This document shows positions 47,734 to 54,374 of a stretch of 64,000 bases of DNA, piece by piece. Source of the stretch: Bin87 sp965262485 (lineage in GTDB: Bacteria; Chloroflexota; Dehalococcoidia; Lucifugimonadales; UBA3495); contig OZ253540.1 in the NCBI GenBank assembly GCA_965262485.1, positions 3,348,001 to 3,412,000 of the forward strand, written 5' to 3'. The notes beneath the pieces are model-generated. The model was not told the DNA's origin. It did not search any database and was given only the letters and a program-made list of their open reading frames with translations. The position numbers were made by a program, and so were the translations under genes. Positions within the stretch are counted from its first letter, which is position 1. Each line of letters starts with the position of its first letter.

Positions 47734-47810
47734 GGATTAAGGCGGCCCCGCTCAGGGTTGCCGTTGCCGCCCCGGTGTGGCAAACTGGCTTGCACATACT
47801 CGCTCAACGG

Positions 47811-47885
47811 GCGGGCGTAACTCAGTGGTAGAGTGTTTGCTTCCCAAGCAAAAAGTCGTGGGTTCGAATCCCATCGCCCGCTCCA
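47811..47885 (+). tRNA. tRNA-Gly (anticodon CCC)
   Basis: GCGGGCG (47811-47817) pairs with CGCCCGC (47875-47881). A D-arm (CTCAGTGGTAGAG), an anticodon stem-loop TTTGC-TTCCCAA-GCAAA reading GGG codons, and a T-arm GTGGG-TTCGAAT-CCCAT fold normally. The T discriminator and an encoded CCA (47883-47885) end the gene. Confidence 0.97.
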
Positions 47886-47974
47886 AAACCGCTGCCTGTC
47901 TCACGCATTGCCCCGCGCGGCGCCTCCCGTAGAGATTCGGCCCGACTCACACCCCATCACAGGATTTGCTCAAC

Positions 47975-48772
47975 ATGACATCTGCAACCCAACCCTGGAC
48001 GTCCAGTATCACCGAGATTTCCGGCTCCCGCGTGGAGATGGTAACCGGCGGCTCGGGCAACCCCCTGGTCATCCTGCACGACGAGCTGGGGCATCCCGGC
48101 TGGCTCAACTATCATCAAGCCCTGTCTCGTAATCACACGGTGCACGTCCCGTCGCATCCGGGATTCGGACAGTCGGACCAGCTGGACTGGTCGATGAAGA
48201 TGCACGACATGGCAATCTGGTATCTGGGCGCGTTCGACAAGCTGGGGTTGGAGGGCGCCGACCTGCTGGGCTTCTCCCTGGGCGGTTGGCTGGCCGCCGA
48301 ACTGGCGACCATGTGCCCGCAGCAGTTCCGTAAACTGATTCTGGTTGGCGCTGGCGGCGTCCGTCCGCCGGGCGGCCAAATCTTTGACATGTTCGAGGTA
48401 ACACCGCCCTTGTTTATCCAGGCTTCCCTGCTGGACCCCGACGGTACGCCGGAGTACCGGGACATTTGCCCCGCCGAGCCCGACGAAGATCTGCTGGAGC
48501 GCTGGGAGATCGCCATGGAGGGCACCTGCCGGGTGTCCTGGCGGCCGTACATGCACGATCCTGGCCTGGTGCACCAGGTTTACCGGCTGGAGCGCATCCC
48601 CACGCTGCTCGTCTGGGGCGCGCAGGACGCCATCGTCCCCGTCGCCGCCGGGCAGGAATACCACCGTCGCATCCCCGGCAGCCGCTTGGAGATTATCGAA
48701 AACTGCGGCCACCACCCCGAGTTGGAAGCCACCGACCGGTTTGTAGGGCTAGTGGAGGAATTTTTGGGGTAG
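47975..48772 (+). CDS. Alpha/beta-hydrolase fold protein
   Basis: The start is taken at the ATG at 47975 (MTSATQPWTSSITEISGSRV) with AGGA upstream; 265 residues. Motifs: PLVILHDELGHPGWLNYHQA (HDE replaces the usual HG oxyanion motif), VPSHPGFGQSDQLDWSMKMH, nucleophile GFSLGGWLAAEL, LLVWGAQDAIVPVAAGQEYH (Asp) and NCGHHPELEATD (His). The triad is complete. The altered oxyanion loop suggests a C-C or other non-ester substrate, as in some MCP hydrolases, but this is not certain. Confidence 0.87.
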   Translation: MTSATQPWTSSITEISGSRVEMVTGGSGNPLVILHDELGHPGWLNYHQALSRNHTVHVPSHPGFGQSDQLDWSMKMHDMAIWYLGAFDKLGLEGADLLGFSLGGWLAAELATMCPQQFRKLILVGAGGVRPPGGQIFDMFEVTPPLFIQASLLDPDGTPEYRDICPAEPDEDLLERWEIAMEGTCRVSWRPYMHDPGLVHQVYRLERIPTLLVWGAQDAIVPVAAGQEYHRRIPGSRLEIIENCGHHPELEATDRFVGLVEEFLG

Positions 48773-48798
48773 GGATGAAATCCTATCGAGGTTAAGCT

Positions 48799-49014
48799 AT
48801 GAGCAACGAAAAGCACGACGACGAAAATGAGTCGGAAAACACCACCGCCCAGGTGCCAGAACACCGGGCGGCGGAGCTTCGGGAGTTGGAGGAGCGGCTG
48901 AAGGAACTCCGCGATGAGGGTATTTTGTTTGGCGGCGACGGCCCTAGAGAGACCTTGCGCCCCATCGCTTACGTCCCGGGTGCCACGAAGCGGCTAATCG
49001 AACGGCGAGGCTAG
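48799..49014 (+). CDS. Small acidic antitoxin-like protein before a PIN gene
   Basis: The 71-residue protein begins MSNEKHDDENESENTTAQVP, has a helix AAELRELEERLKELRDEGIL, and ends in a loop (LRPIAYVPGATKRLIERRG). It lies three bases before a PIN-domain gene, so it is the likely antitoxin. There is no recognised DNA-binding domain, which is common in short antitoxins of this type. Confidence 0.65.
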   Translation: MSNEKHDDENESENTTAQVPEHRAAELRELEERLKELRDEGILFGGDGPRETLRPIAYVPGATKRLIERRG

Positions 49015-49017
49015 CCA

Positions 49018-49422
49018 ATGACACCTCCAGGTTTAGCTGGAGCTTCCTACGTTGATACGACCGCACTTTCCGCCGTAGTTTTTGGAGAAGAGCCGGTTGC
49101 CGAGTCCATCACTCGTAAACTGTCCGGTTTCAGATACCTACTGTCCGCCAACCTACTCGAGGCCGAGATGCGGGTAGCCTTTGTCGTTGAGGGACGGGAG
49201 TTCCACGATGATGTGCTGTCCAACGTCCATTGGATTATGCCCAACCGCCGCTTGGACGCTGAAATGGGGACCGTCCTGGCGGTTGCACATTTAGAGCCTG
49301 TTCGCTTATGGCACCTTGCCACCGCGCTCTTTTTCGCCAAGCTGATCCCTAGCCTGGTCTTCATCACTCTGGACGAGCAGCAGGAAACCGTCGCCAGAGA
49401 CCTCGGCCTTGCCATCGCCTAG
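49018..49422 (+). CDS. PIN-domain toxin
   Basis: The 134-residue protein has PIN features: AGASYVDTTALSAVVFGEEP (first Asp), LLSANLLEAEMRVAF (Glu), PVRLWHLATALFFAKL in the helix that usually starts with Asp, and LVFITLDEQQETVARDLGLA (last Asp). The third acidic position appears to be His or missing (RLWHL for DALHL), so activity may be altered. Antitoxin immediately upstream. A likely RNase toxin. Confidence 0.75.
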   Translation: MTPPGLAGASYVDTTALSAVVFGEEPVAESITRKLSGFRYLLSANLLEAEMRVAFVVEGREFHDDVLSNVHWIMPNRRLDAEMGTVLAVAHLEPVRLWHLATALFFAKLIPSLVFITLDEQQETVARDLGLAIA

Positions 49423-49427
49423 AGGCC

Positions 49428-49690
49428 ATGCCAAACTTCACTGATACCCTCAAGTTCTTGGCCGTCGATTTCTACTGCGGGGCCGGCGGCACCACCCGCG
49501 GCCTGCTCGACGCGGGCGGCTACGTCATTGCCGGCATTGACAAAGACGAACGCTGCCACGAAACCTACCTGCACAACAACGGTAACACCACCCTGGATGG
49601 TGACGAACCGGCGTTCTTGGGGTTGGATATGTTCCCCTTCAGCGAGGACTATCCGCAGGGCCAACAGCGCGAGGTTTGGCGTAAGCTAGA
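49428..49690 (+). pseudogene. C5-cytosine DNA methyltransferase, N-terminal remnant
   Basis: The frame opens with FLAVDFYCGAGGTTRGLLDA and GGYVIAGIDKDERCHETYLH, the SAM-binding start of Dcm-type enzymes, and reaches DYPQGQQREVWRKL. At about 49691 it enters sequence of a TPP-enzyme gene in antisense and stops at 49754. The catalytic PCQ loop and target domain are missing. It lies upstream of HNH and Vsr-like genes, typical companions of Dcm-type methylases. Confidence 0.8.
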
Positions 49691-50262
49691 GTCTACGGCG
49701 GTGGCAACGTCGGACGGATCCGGCGCGGATTTCCAGCCCTTGACGGGAGCGTAGGGATCGACGGTTTCGTCGTAGATGCCGGCGGCGTTGGGCACGGCCA
49801 GCACCACCGGTCCCGGCCGGCCGCTGCGGAGCATGGTGAAGGCGCGGCGCATGAACTCGGGCACGCGCTCGGGGCGGTCGATGTAGCCGAACCACTTGGT
49901 AACGGTTTTAAGGCTGGTGGTAACGTCGAACAGCGTATTTTCAGTGCTGCCGGCCGGCACGCCGTCGGTGATGCACAGCATCGGCGAGTTGTCCTCGAAG
50001 GCCTGGGCCAGACCGGGATAGGAATACTGCAAGCCGGCGCCGTTGACTCCACCCTGCACGGTGCAGACGCCGATGCGGTCGCCGCCGGTAACGCGGGAGA
50101 AAGCGTCGGCCAGGGCCACGGCGTAGCGGTCGTCACGCATCATAATCATGGGCATACCCTCGCGTCCCAGGGCATTGTTAATGCGGCAGACGGGAAAAGT
50201 GGAAACCCACTCCACCCCCCTGCTTCAAAATGCGGGCGATGGAAGTGGCAACATCCATGGAT
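49691..50262 (-). pseudogene. TPP-dependent enzyme, 5' fragment (repeat R1, copy 1)
   Basis: The sequence is nearly identical to codons 1-190 of the intact gene at 54375-56042 (CRINNALGREGMPMIMMRDD; NTLFDVTTSLKTVTKWFGYI). A two-base deletion in AAGCAGGGGGGTGGAG shifts the frame near codon 15, and the 3' end is cut at about 49691. It is one of two direct repeats bracketing the island. Confidence 0.9.
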
Positions 50263-50270
50263 ATAAGGGA
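49691..50270. repeat. Direct repeat R1, copy 1 (pair at 55468-56050)
   Basis: Homology starts at TCTACGGCGGTG (49692 and 55469) and runs through the TPP-enzyme start codon into the 30-40 bases upstream, where it fades. Long stretches are identical. Both copies have the same orientation. Confidence 0.9.
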
Positions 50271-51384
50271 ACCTCGTATGGTGGGGATGGTGTTGGGGGA
50301 TTTTACCACGCGTCGTCTCACTTCGATAATCGTAACAATCTGTGGTAATATTTCCGTTAGAAGACGAGATTTTTCTGTAGTGTACATCGCGCGGCTACTT
50401 TGCCAAGTCATCATCGTGGTCACCGGCTTTAACAACAATTCTTCGACAGGAAATTCTGTTGATTGCGTGGTACGGTTCTTTGCTTGTACGGCAGGGGGTT
50501 CTCGCCATGCCATGCGGAGAGGGGCCGATCTTTTGCCAACGTTGATTGCGATGGGTTGTGGGCCAGGAGGACAAAGTCCAGCGCCATCTTCCATCCAATC
50601 AATAGGTAATGGAAGATGGCTGTTCGCCGAGTTGTGGGGTTCGTTATCGCCATCTAAATTAGTCCTTCGGGAATCTGACCGCCTACATCTTCCCGAATCC
50701 GAGGATGGCGGAGTCATTGGCCCGTTACCTTTGTCACCCACCAGTGGCATAATTTCCAGTACATACGGTGTTTTATTTCCAGAAGGCATTCTAGGAACGC
50801 TCTCTCTAGATGGGCCAGCCGTATCGCGTCTGGCAACTTACATGAAATCATCCGGGGACGCTCGCCTTAACGGACTTAGAATAGAACCTTTGATTGACAC
50901 AGATGTAGCGGCCAGGGTTCTCAATTCCCAGTCACTGGGCTATATAGATATACAAATGCATCCGTCACAATTGCCACATTTGTTGCCTGAAGCGGGTAAA
51001 GTCAAGGATGCATTGGAGTACCAAATCGAACTTTGGGCCGAACAGAAGTCGTTGCGGTTCTACTTAGAACCTTCTGTCACGTCTTCCAGCCGTGCTATGA
51101 ATGAGTACCGCAGCCCATTAGAGAGTCTCATAGAGACGTGGGTGCCGCTTGTAGGTAGGGGTAGTAAATTTAAAGTCAAGTGCTCTCGTTTGGTTGAAAA
51201 TACTCTTAGATATGTCGTCGTTGATGTTCTCAGCGGCAAACTTACGACTGAAAAAACTGTACCATATAAAGGGGTACGTACTTCTGGTTTGGATGAATCA
51301 TCGGCATTCGCCGCTGTTGTTGAAGCGTACGATGATTTAGAGGCCGATATCCACGCATCTATCCAGTCATCAGGAAGACGTTGA
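50230..51384 (+). CDS. Cassette A gene 1: unrecognised protein, start uncertain
   Basis: The frame is open for 384 codons, but the first 20 or so overlap R1, so the true start is probably at 50278 or later. There is no TM segment. Visible stretches include SSTYGVLFPEGILGTLSLDG, RLNGLRIEPLIDTDVAARVL, DIQMHPSQLPHLLPEAGKVK and SPLESLIETWVPLVGRGSKF. Codon use is AT-richer than the flanks, especially after 50700. The last two bases overlap the TTG start of the next gene. I do not recognise the family; the location in a defence island and coupling to a membrane gene suggest a sensor. Confidence 0.6.
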   Translation: MRAMEVATSMDIREPRMVGMVLGDFTTRRLTSIIVTICGNISVRRRDFSVVYIARLLCQVIIVVTGFNNNSSTGNSVDCVVRFFACTAGGSRHAMRRGADLLPTLIAMGCGPGGQSPAPSSIQSIGNGRWLFAELWGSLSPSKLVLRESDRLHLPESEDGGVIGPLPLSPTSGIISSTYGVLFPEGILGTLSLDGPAVSRLATYMKSSGDARLNGLRIEPLIDTDVAARVLNSQSLGYIDIQMHPSQLPHLLPEAGKVKDALEYQIELWAEQKSLRFYLEPSVTSSSRAMNEYRSPLESLIETWVPLVGRGSKFKVKCSRLVENTLRYVVVDVLSGKLTTEKTVPYKGVRTSGLDESSAFAAVVEAYDDLEADIHASIQSSGRR

Positions 51385-51914
51385 TAGATTCGAGCAAAAT
51401 TAGTCGGTTATTTGTGTGGGCCGATGTCATTTTCGGAGTTCTTCCTGCTGGCATTGTAGCTGCGTTGCTATATGCAAATCTGCAAGATATACGAATGGTC
51501 AGCTGGGTGTACCGGATTTTTGTTATTGATCCAACTTCGATATATCCTCTGTCAGCTGTGATGGCTGCTACTATGACTAGCATTTCGATGGCAGTCACGA
51601 TGTTGGCAGTGCAGCTGTGGCGTACTGAATGGTTTTTTGCTGTAATGCAAGATTATAAGGTTGTTGGTAGTTTATGGCTATCGCTGCGGCAATTTACTTG
51701 GTCCATGGCTTCGTTGACTGTAGTATGCCTGTTAGCAACTTTCGTTGATCCTTCTGGTCAATTGGGAGATGGGATGTTAGTAATATATGTGGGTTGGTTA
51801 GGTGCGTGTATGGCTCGTGCATTTCACGCTATTCAATATTTACACCTTATGGTGCTAACAGTGGTTAGTGCTACTGCTTCCAATACTAAATACCAAGATA
51901 TGCCTGAGGGTTGA
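51381..51914 (+). CDS. Cassette A gene 2: four-helix membrane protein
   Basis: The 177-residue protein starts at a TTG that overlaps the upstream TGA (TTGA), implying coupling. Four hydrophobic helices are evident: VWADVIFGVLPAGIVAALLY, AVMAATMTSISMAVTMLAVQ, FTWSMASLTVVCLLATFV, and MLVIYVGWLGACMARAFHA. GC is low (near 42 percent by eye) against a GC-rich chromosome. I do not recognise it. Two-gene units with a soluble and a membrane protein are common among abortive-infection systems. Confidence 0.65.
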   Translation: MIDSSKISRLFVWADVIFGVLPAGIVAALLYANLQDIRMVSWVYRIFVIDPTSIYPLSAVMAATMTSISMAVTMLAVQLWRTEWFFAVMQDYKVVGSLWLSLRQFTWSMASLTVVCLLATFVDPSGQLGDGMLVIYVGWLGACMARAFHAIQYLHLMVLTVVSATASNTKYQDMPEG

Positions 51915-51978
51915 AATGATATAATTATTTTTAGCATCATTCTTATTGGGACTGATGTTTTGTGTGAAGGTTTATGAG

Positions 51979-52746
51979 ATGGCTAATCGTTCTAACTGGA
52001 CTCGCCAGCAGTTGCTGGTTGCGTTTGCGTTGTATTGCCGGATGCCTTTTGGGAAGATTAGCTCCCGGCATCCTGACATTATTCGAGTGGCGGCAGCTAT
52101 TGGGCGGACGCCGGCGGCTCTTTCTATGAAGATGGGGAACATCGCCAGCCTGGACCCGGCAATTATCTCCACGGGCCGCAGCGGTTTGAGGGCTGCCTCC
52201 GCCAACGACCGGGCGATGTGGGACGAGATGACCAGCGATTGGGAGAATTTTGCCGTCGAGTGCGAGCAGGCTCTGATGGCAATAGAGACCATCCCAGAAC
52301 CTGGCTACGACGGAATACCGGGTTATGACGATTTACCCGTTGGCGAAGACCGGATTGTGCAAGCGACCACCCGTATGGGGCAGAGATTCTTCCGGGCGGC
52401 GGTTTTGAGTGCCTACAACGAGCAATGCTGCATCACCGGGCTTGCAATTCCCAAGTTGCTCATAGCAAGCCATATTGTCCCTTGGCGTCAAGATATAGCC
52501 AACAGGACTAATCCCCAGAACGGCCTATTGCTGTCTGCGCTGCACGACAGGGCATTCGATGCTGGCTTACTTACCATCAATGACGATATGACCGTCCGAG
52601 TGTCCCGTGAGAGTACCGCAGCCGCTGGCGAATTTTTCTCAACTGCTATTGGTCACTACGACGGACGGCCAATTTCTCTGCCGGAAAAATTTGCGCCGCA
52701 TCAAGATTTCCTGGCCTATCACCGGGAGCGTATCTTCCAAGGGTGA
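51979..52746 (+). CDS. HNH endonuclease (repeat R2, copy 1, intact)
   Basis: The ATG at 51979 follows GAAGGTTTATGAG; 255 residues. An N-terminal helical domain (WTRQQLLVAFALYCRMPFGK, then RTPAALSMKMGNIASLDP) precedes the HNH domain: CCITGLAIPKLLIASHIVPW and NPQNGLLLSALHDRAFDAG. The H-I-x-PW...N-x2-NGLLL...HD pattern is typical of restriction-associated HNH enzymes found with Dcm-type methylases. A frameshifted paralogue lies at 58119. It is probably a modification-dependent or cognate restriction nuclease; its methylase is broken here. Confidence 0.85.
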   Translation: MANRSNWTRQQLLVAFALYCRMPFGKISSRHPDIIRVAAAIGRTPAALSMKMGNIASLDPAIISTGRSGLRAASANDRAMWDEMTSDWENFAVECEQALMAIETIPEPGYDGIPGYDDLPVGEDRIVQATTRMGQRFFRAAVLSAYNEQCCITGLAIPKLLIASHIVPWRQDIANRTNPQNGLLLSALHDRAFDAGLLTINDDMTVRVSRESTAAAGEFFSTAIGHYDGRPISLPEKFAPHQDFLAYHRERIFQG

Positions 52747-53046
52747 ATAGCAGTTGACGACGCGCGTTCGCGAGTTGCCCGGCGCGCCCGACTTGGTGCT
52801 CCGCCGCTACAATGCCGTCGTGTTGGTGCAGGGTTGCTTCTGGCACGGCCACGATTGCCGCAAGGGGCAGCGTCGGCCGGCTACCAATCAGGAATTTTGG
52901 AATCGGAAACTGGACGGCAATCTTGCCCGCGACGCTGCCAATCGCACCAAGCTCCAGGCGCTAGGCTGGTCGGTGTTTGTAGTTTGGGAATGTCGTTTGC
53001 GTGAGGACACTGACACGTTGATACAGCACCTTCAGTGTCTTCGGGA
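51979..53046. repeat. Direct repeat R2, copy 1 (pair at 58119-59186)
   Basis: The HNH and Vsr-like genes are duplicated with the same spacing. The N-terminal 250 bases are moderately diverged, while the HNH 3' half and vsr are nearly identical, suggesting gene conversion. Confidence 0.88.
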
Positions 53047-53065
53047 TGCACGACATGGCAAGTAG
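52754..53065 (+). CDS. Vsr-like DNA mismatch endonuclease, N-terminally short
   Basis: The frame starts at TTG seven bases after the HNH stop; 103 residues. It covers the Vsr core from RELPGAPDLVL (catalytic Asp) through VVLVQGCFWHGHDCRKGQRR (zinc and His ligands), NQEFWNRKLDGNLARDAANR and LGWSVFVVWECRL. The first 45 or so residues of normal Vsr, with the N-terminal helix and a Glu, are absent. The other copy is cut at the same place, so the short form is ancestral. Vsr nicks T:G mismatches arising at 5-methylcytosine. Confidence 0.82.
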   Translation: MTTRVRELPGAPDLVLRRYNAVVLVQGCFWHGHDCRKGQRRPATNQEFWNRKLDGNLARDAANRTKLQALGWSVFVVWECRLREDTDTLIQHLQCLRDARHGK

Positions 53066-53098
53066 ATCTAAGTAAAGGCCCAGCAGGGGGGCCATTCC

Positions 53099-53149
53099 TT
53101 ATTCGCCGAAGATGACCCAGGTGTTGGTTTCTATGCTGGCCATCGCGTC
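53099..53149 (-). pseudogene. Aspartic-protease-like gene, small relic
   Basis: The minus strand reads DAMASIETNTWVIFGE and TAA. This resembles AEAMARVDGRETTTWVIFGE of the intact protease-like gene at 53988-54344. Only this fragment remains, beside the Doc gene. Confidence 0.4.
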
Positions 53150-53525
53150 ATAGCGGCTTCACTTTATCTGCGAGCCAGTTGGACAGTTCGGCGAAGCGGA
53201 AGGAGTTGGTATCGAACAGCTCCATGAAGTAGTCGTAGGCTTCCCTGCTGTCGCAGTCGATGAAGTGGTCGTTCATCCGCAGGAAGGCATCGGTAACGAA
53301 GAAGGCGACCCGTTTATTGCCATCTACGAAAGGGTGGTTCATGGCGAGGCTTTCCATGAGAGCGGCGGCATCCTCAATAATGCCATCGTAGTACCCTATC
53401 TGGGGGCGCATTATGGCCGACTCCAACATGCCGGCGTCGCGTAGCCCGGATTCGCCGCCAAATTGGCGGATCAGGTCATCGTGTATGTCCACGGCCTCCT
53501 GGACAGTCGGGAAGTTGCGGGTCAT
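53148..53525 (-). CDS. Doc-type (death-on-curing) Fic toxin
   Basis: The 125-residue protein has the Doc layout: FPTVQEAVDIHDDLIRQFGG, ESGLRDAGMLESAIMRPQIG, and the Fic motif HPFVDGNKRVAF. Doc phosphorylates EF-Tu and stops translation; the Phe-Val-Asp-Gly-Asn-Lys form is the Doc variant. Its first bases overlap the antitoxin stop by four. It is read leftward, opposite to the HNH-Vsr genes. Confidence 0.9.
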   Translation of the reverse strand: MTRNFPTVQEAVDIHDDLIRQFGGESGLRDAGMLESAIMRPQIGYYDGIIEDAAALMESLAMNHPFVDGNKRVAFFVTDAFLRMNDHFIDCDSREAYDYFMELFDTNSFRFAELSNWLADKVKPL

Positions 53526-53749
53526 TGGGCCAGCAGTTCAGCGAGGAGGCGGTTCTTCTCGACGCTGGCCCGGTAGTGGGCCATTACCTCAGGGCGAACC
53601 CGCTCCCGCTTGCCGGTTTCGATATACAGCCGCATCGCATCTTCCAGGACGGCTTGAAAATAACGGCCCTGTTCGTTGGCTATTGCGCGCATCTCGGCCA
53701 GCAATTCAGGAGAGGCCTGGCTGGAAAATTTCTCACGCTGTGCGACCAT
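53522..53749 (-). CDS. Antitoxin partner of Doc
   Basis: The 75-residue protein begins MVAQREKFSSQASPELLAEM, a ribbon-helix-helix-like start, then GRYFQAVLEDAMRLYIETGK. The C-terminus MAHYRASVEKNRLLAELLAQ is a helix suited to cover the toxin's active site. GAGGAATTTGAAATG supplies the RBS. Overlap with the toxin gene indicates one operon. Confidence 0.8.
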   Translation of the reverse strand: MVAQREKFSSQASPELLAEMRAIANEQGRYFQAVLEDAMRLYIETGKRERVRPEVMAHYRASVEKNRLLAELLAQ

Positions 53750-53771
53750 TTCAAATTCCTCGCCTGGGGTG

Positions 53772-53910
53772 TGTTGACAAATACCGTCATTCCCGCGAAA
53801 GCGGGAATCCAGTGGCCGTAGTCGTTAATCACGGTTCTGATTCTTTCATCATACCCTGTCTGGACTCCTGCTTTCGCAGGAGTGACGGGTTGGTTTGCTA
53901 ATTGTCAACA
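53772..53910. repeat. MITE family M, copy 5
   Basis: TGTTGACA (53772-53779) and TGTCAACA (53903-53910) are the ends; GTCATTCCCGCGAAAGCGGG and CTCCTGCTTTCGCAGGAGTG are the arms. The middle differs from copies 2 and 3. Confidence 0.85.
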
Positions 53911-53987
53911 GGCTTTAGTGTGTAGGGTCAGGCTAATCCATTGTGAATTGACGTGTCAAGATTGATCTTGATAGGTTGGCGTTCCGG

Positions 53988-54344
53988 CTACTTCAGCGAC
54001 CCCACTACTGGTATTAACTGCTGGTTGTAGGGGTCAACGGCCAGCAGCACACCTTCCAGAGTGTACGCTCCTAGCAAGGGCGTCATACCGTCCTCGCCGA
54101 ATATAACCCACGTAGTGGTCTCGCGCCCATCGACTCTTGCCATCGCTTCGGCCATATCCAGCTGCACCCGCTCGCCGCCGGCGTACTCGAAGGTCTCGCG
54201 TTTGGTCGGCTGGATACCCAGTCCTTCCAGAATTGGACGAGGGATCATCGTGGTGATGGCGCCAGTATCCACCATCACCTCAACGTCCTCAAAGTGTTCG
54301 CCGTTGAGGTTGCCGATCTGGATGGTTACGCTGAAAGTTCCCAT
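53988..54344 (-). CDS. Clan AA (retropepsin-like) aspartic protease family protein
   Basis: The 118-residue protein has VMVDTGAITTMIPRPILEGL, with the DTG catalytic triad of retroviral-type proteases, and a second signature ATTWVIFGEDGMTPLLGAYT, then LEGVLLAVDPYNQQLIPV. Small single-domain members are common beside TA genes in Chloroflexota and cyanobacteria, with unknown targets. It would act as a dimer. AGGAGGCGATACGAATG gives a good start. Confidence 0.85.
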   Translation of the reverse strand: MGTFSVTIQIGNLNGEHFEDVEVMVDTGAITTMIPRPILEGLGIQPTKRETFEYAGGERVQLDMAEAMARVDGRETTTWVIFGEDGMTPLLGAYTLEGVLLAVDPYNQQLIPVVGSLK

Positions 54345-54374
54345 TCGTATCGCCTCCTAGTGCTGTTCAAGTTG

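Noticed and set aside
47966..47974. TTG start three codons earlier for the hydrolase
   Set aside because: The ATG at 47975 has AGGA upstream at usable distance; the TTG has none.
50178..50789. 203-codon minus-strand frame over cassette A
   Set aside because: It joins R1 to antisense of the cassette A gene and has no domain; the plus-strand frame is longer, coupled to the next gene and continues well beyond.
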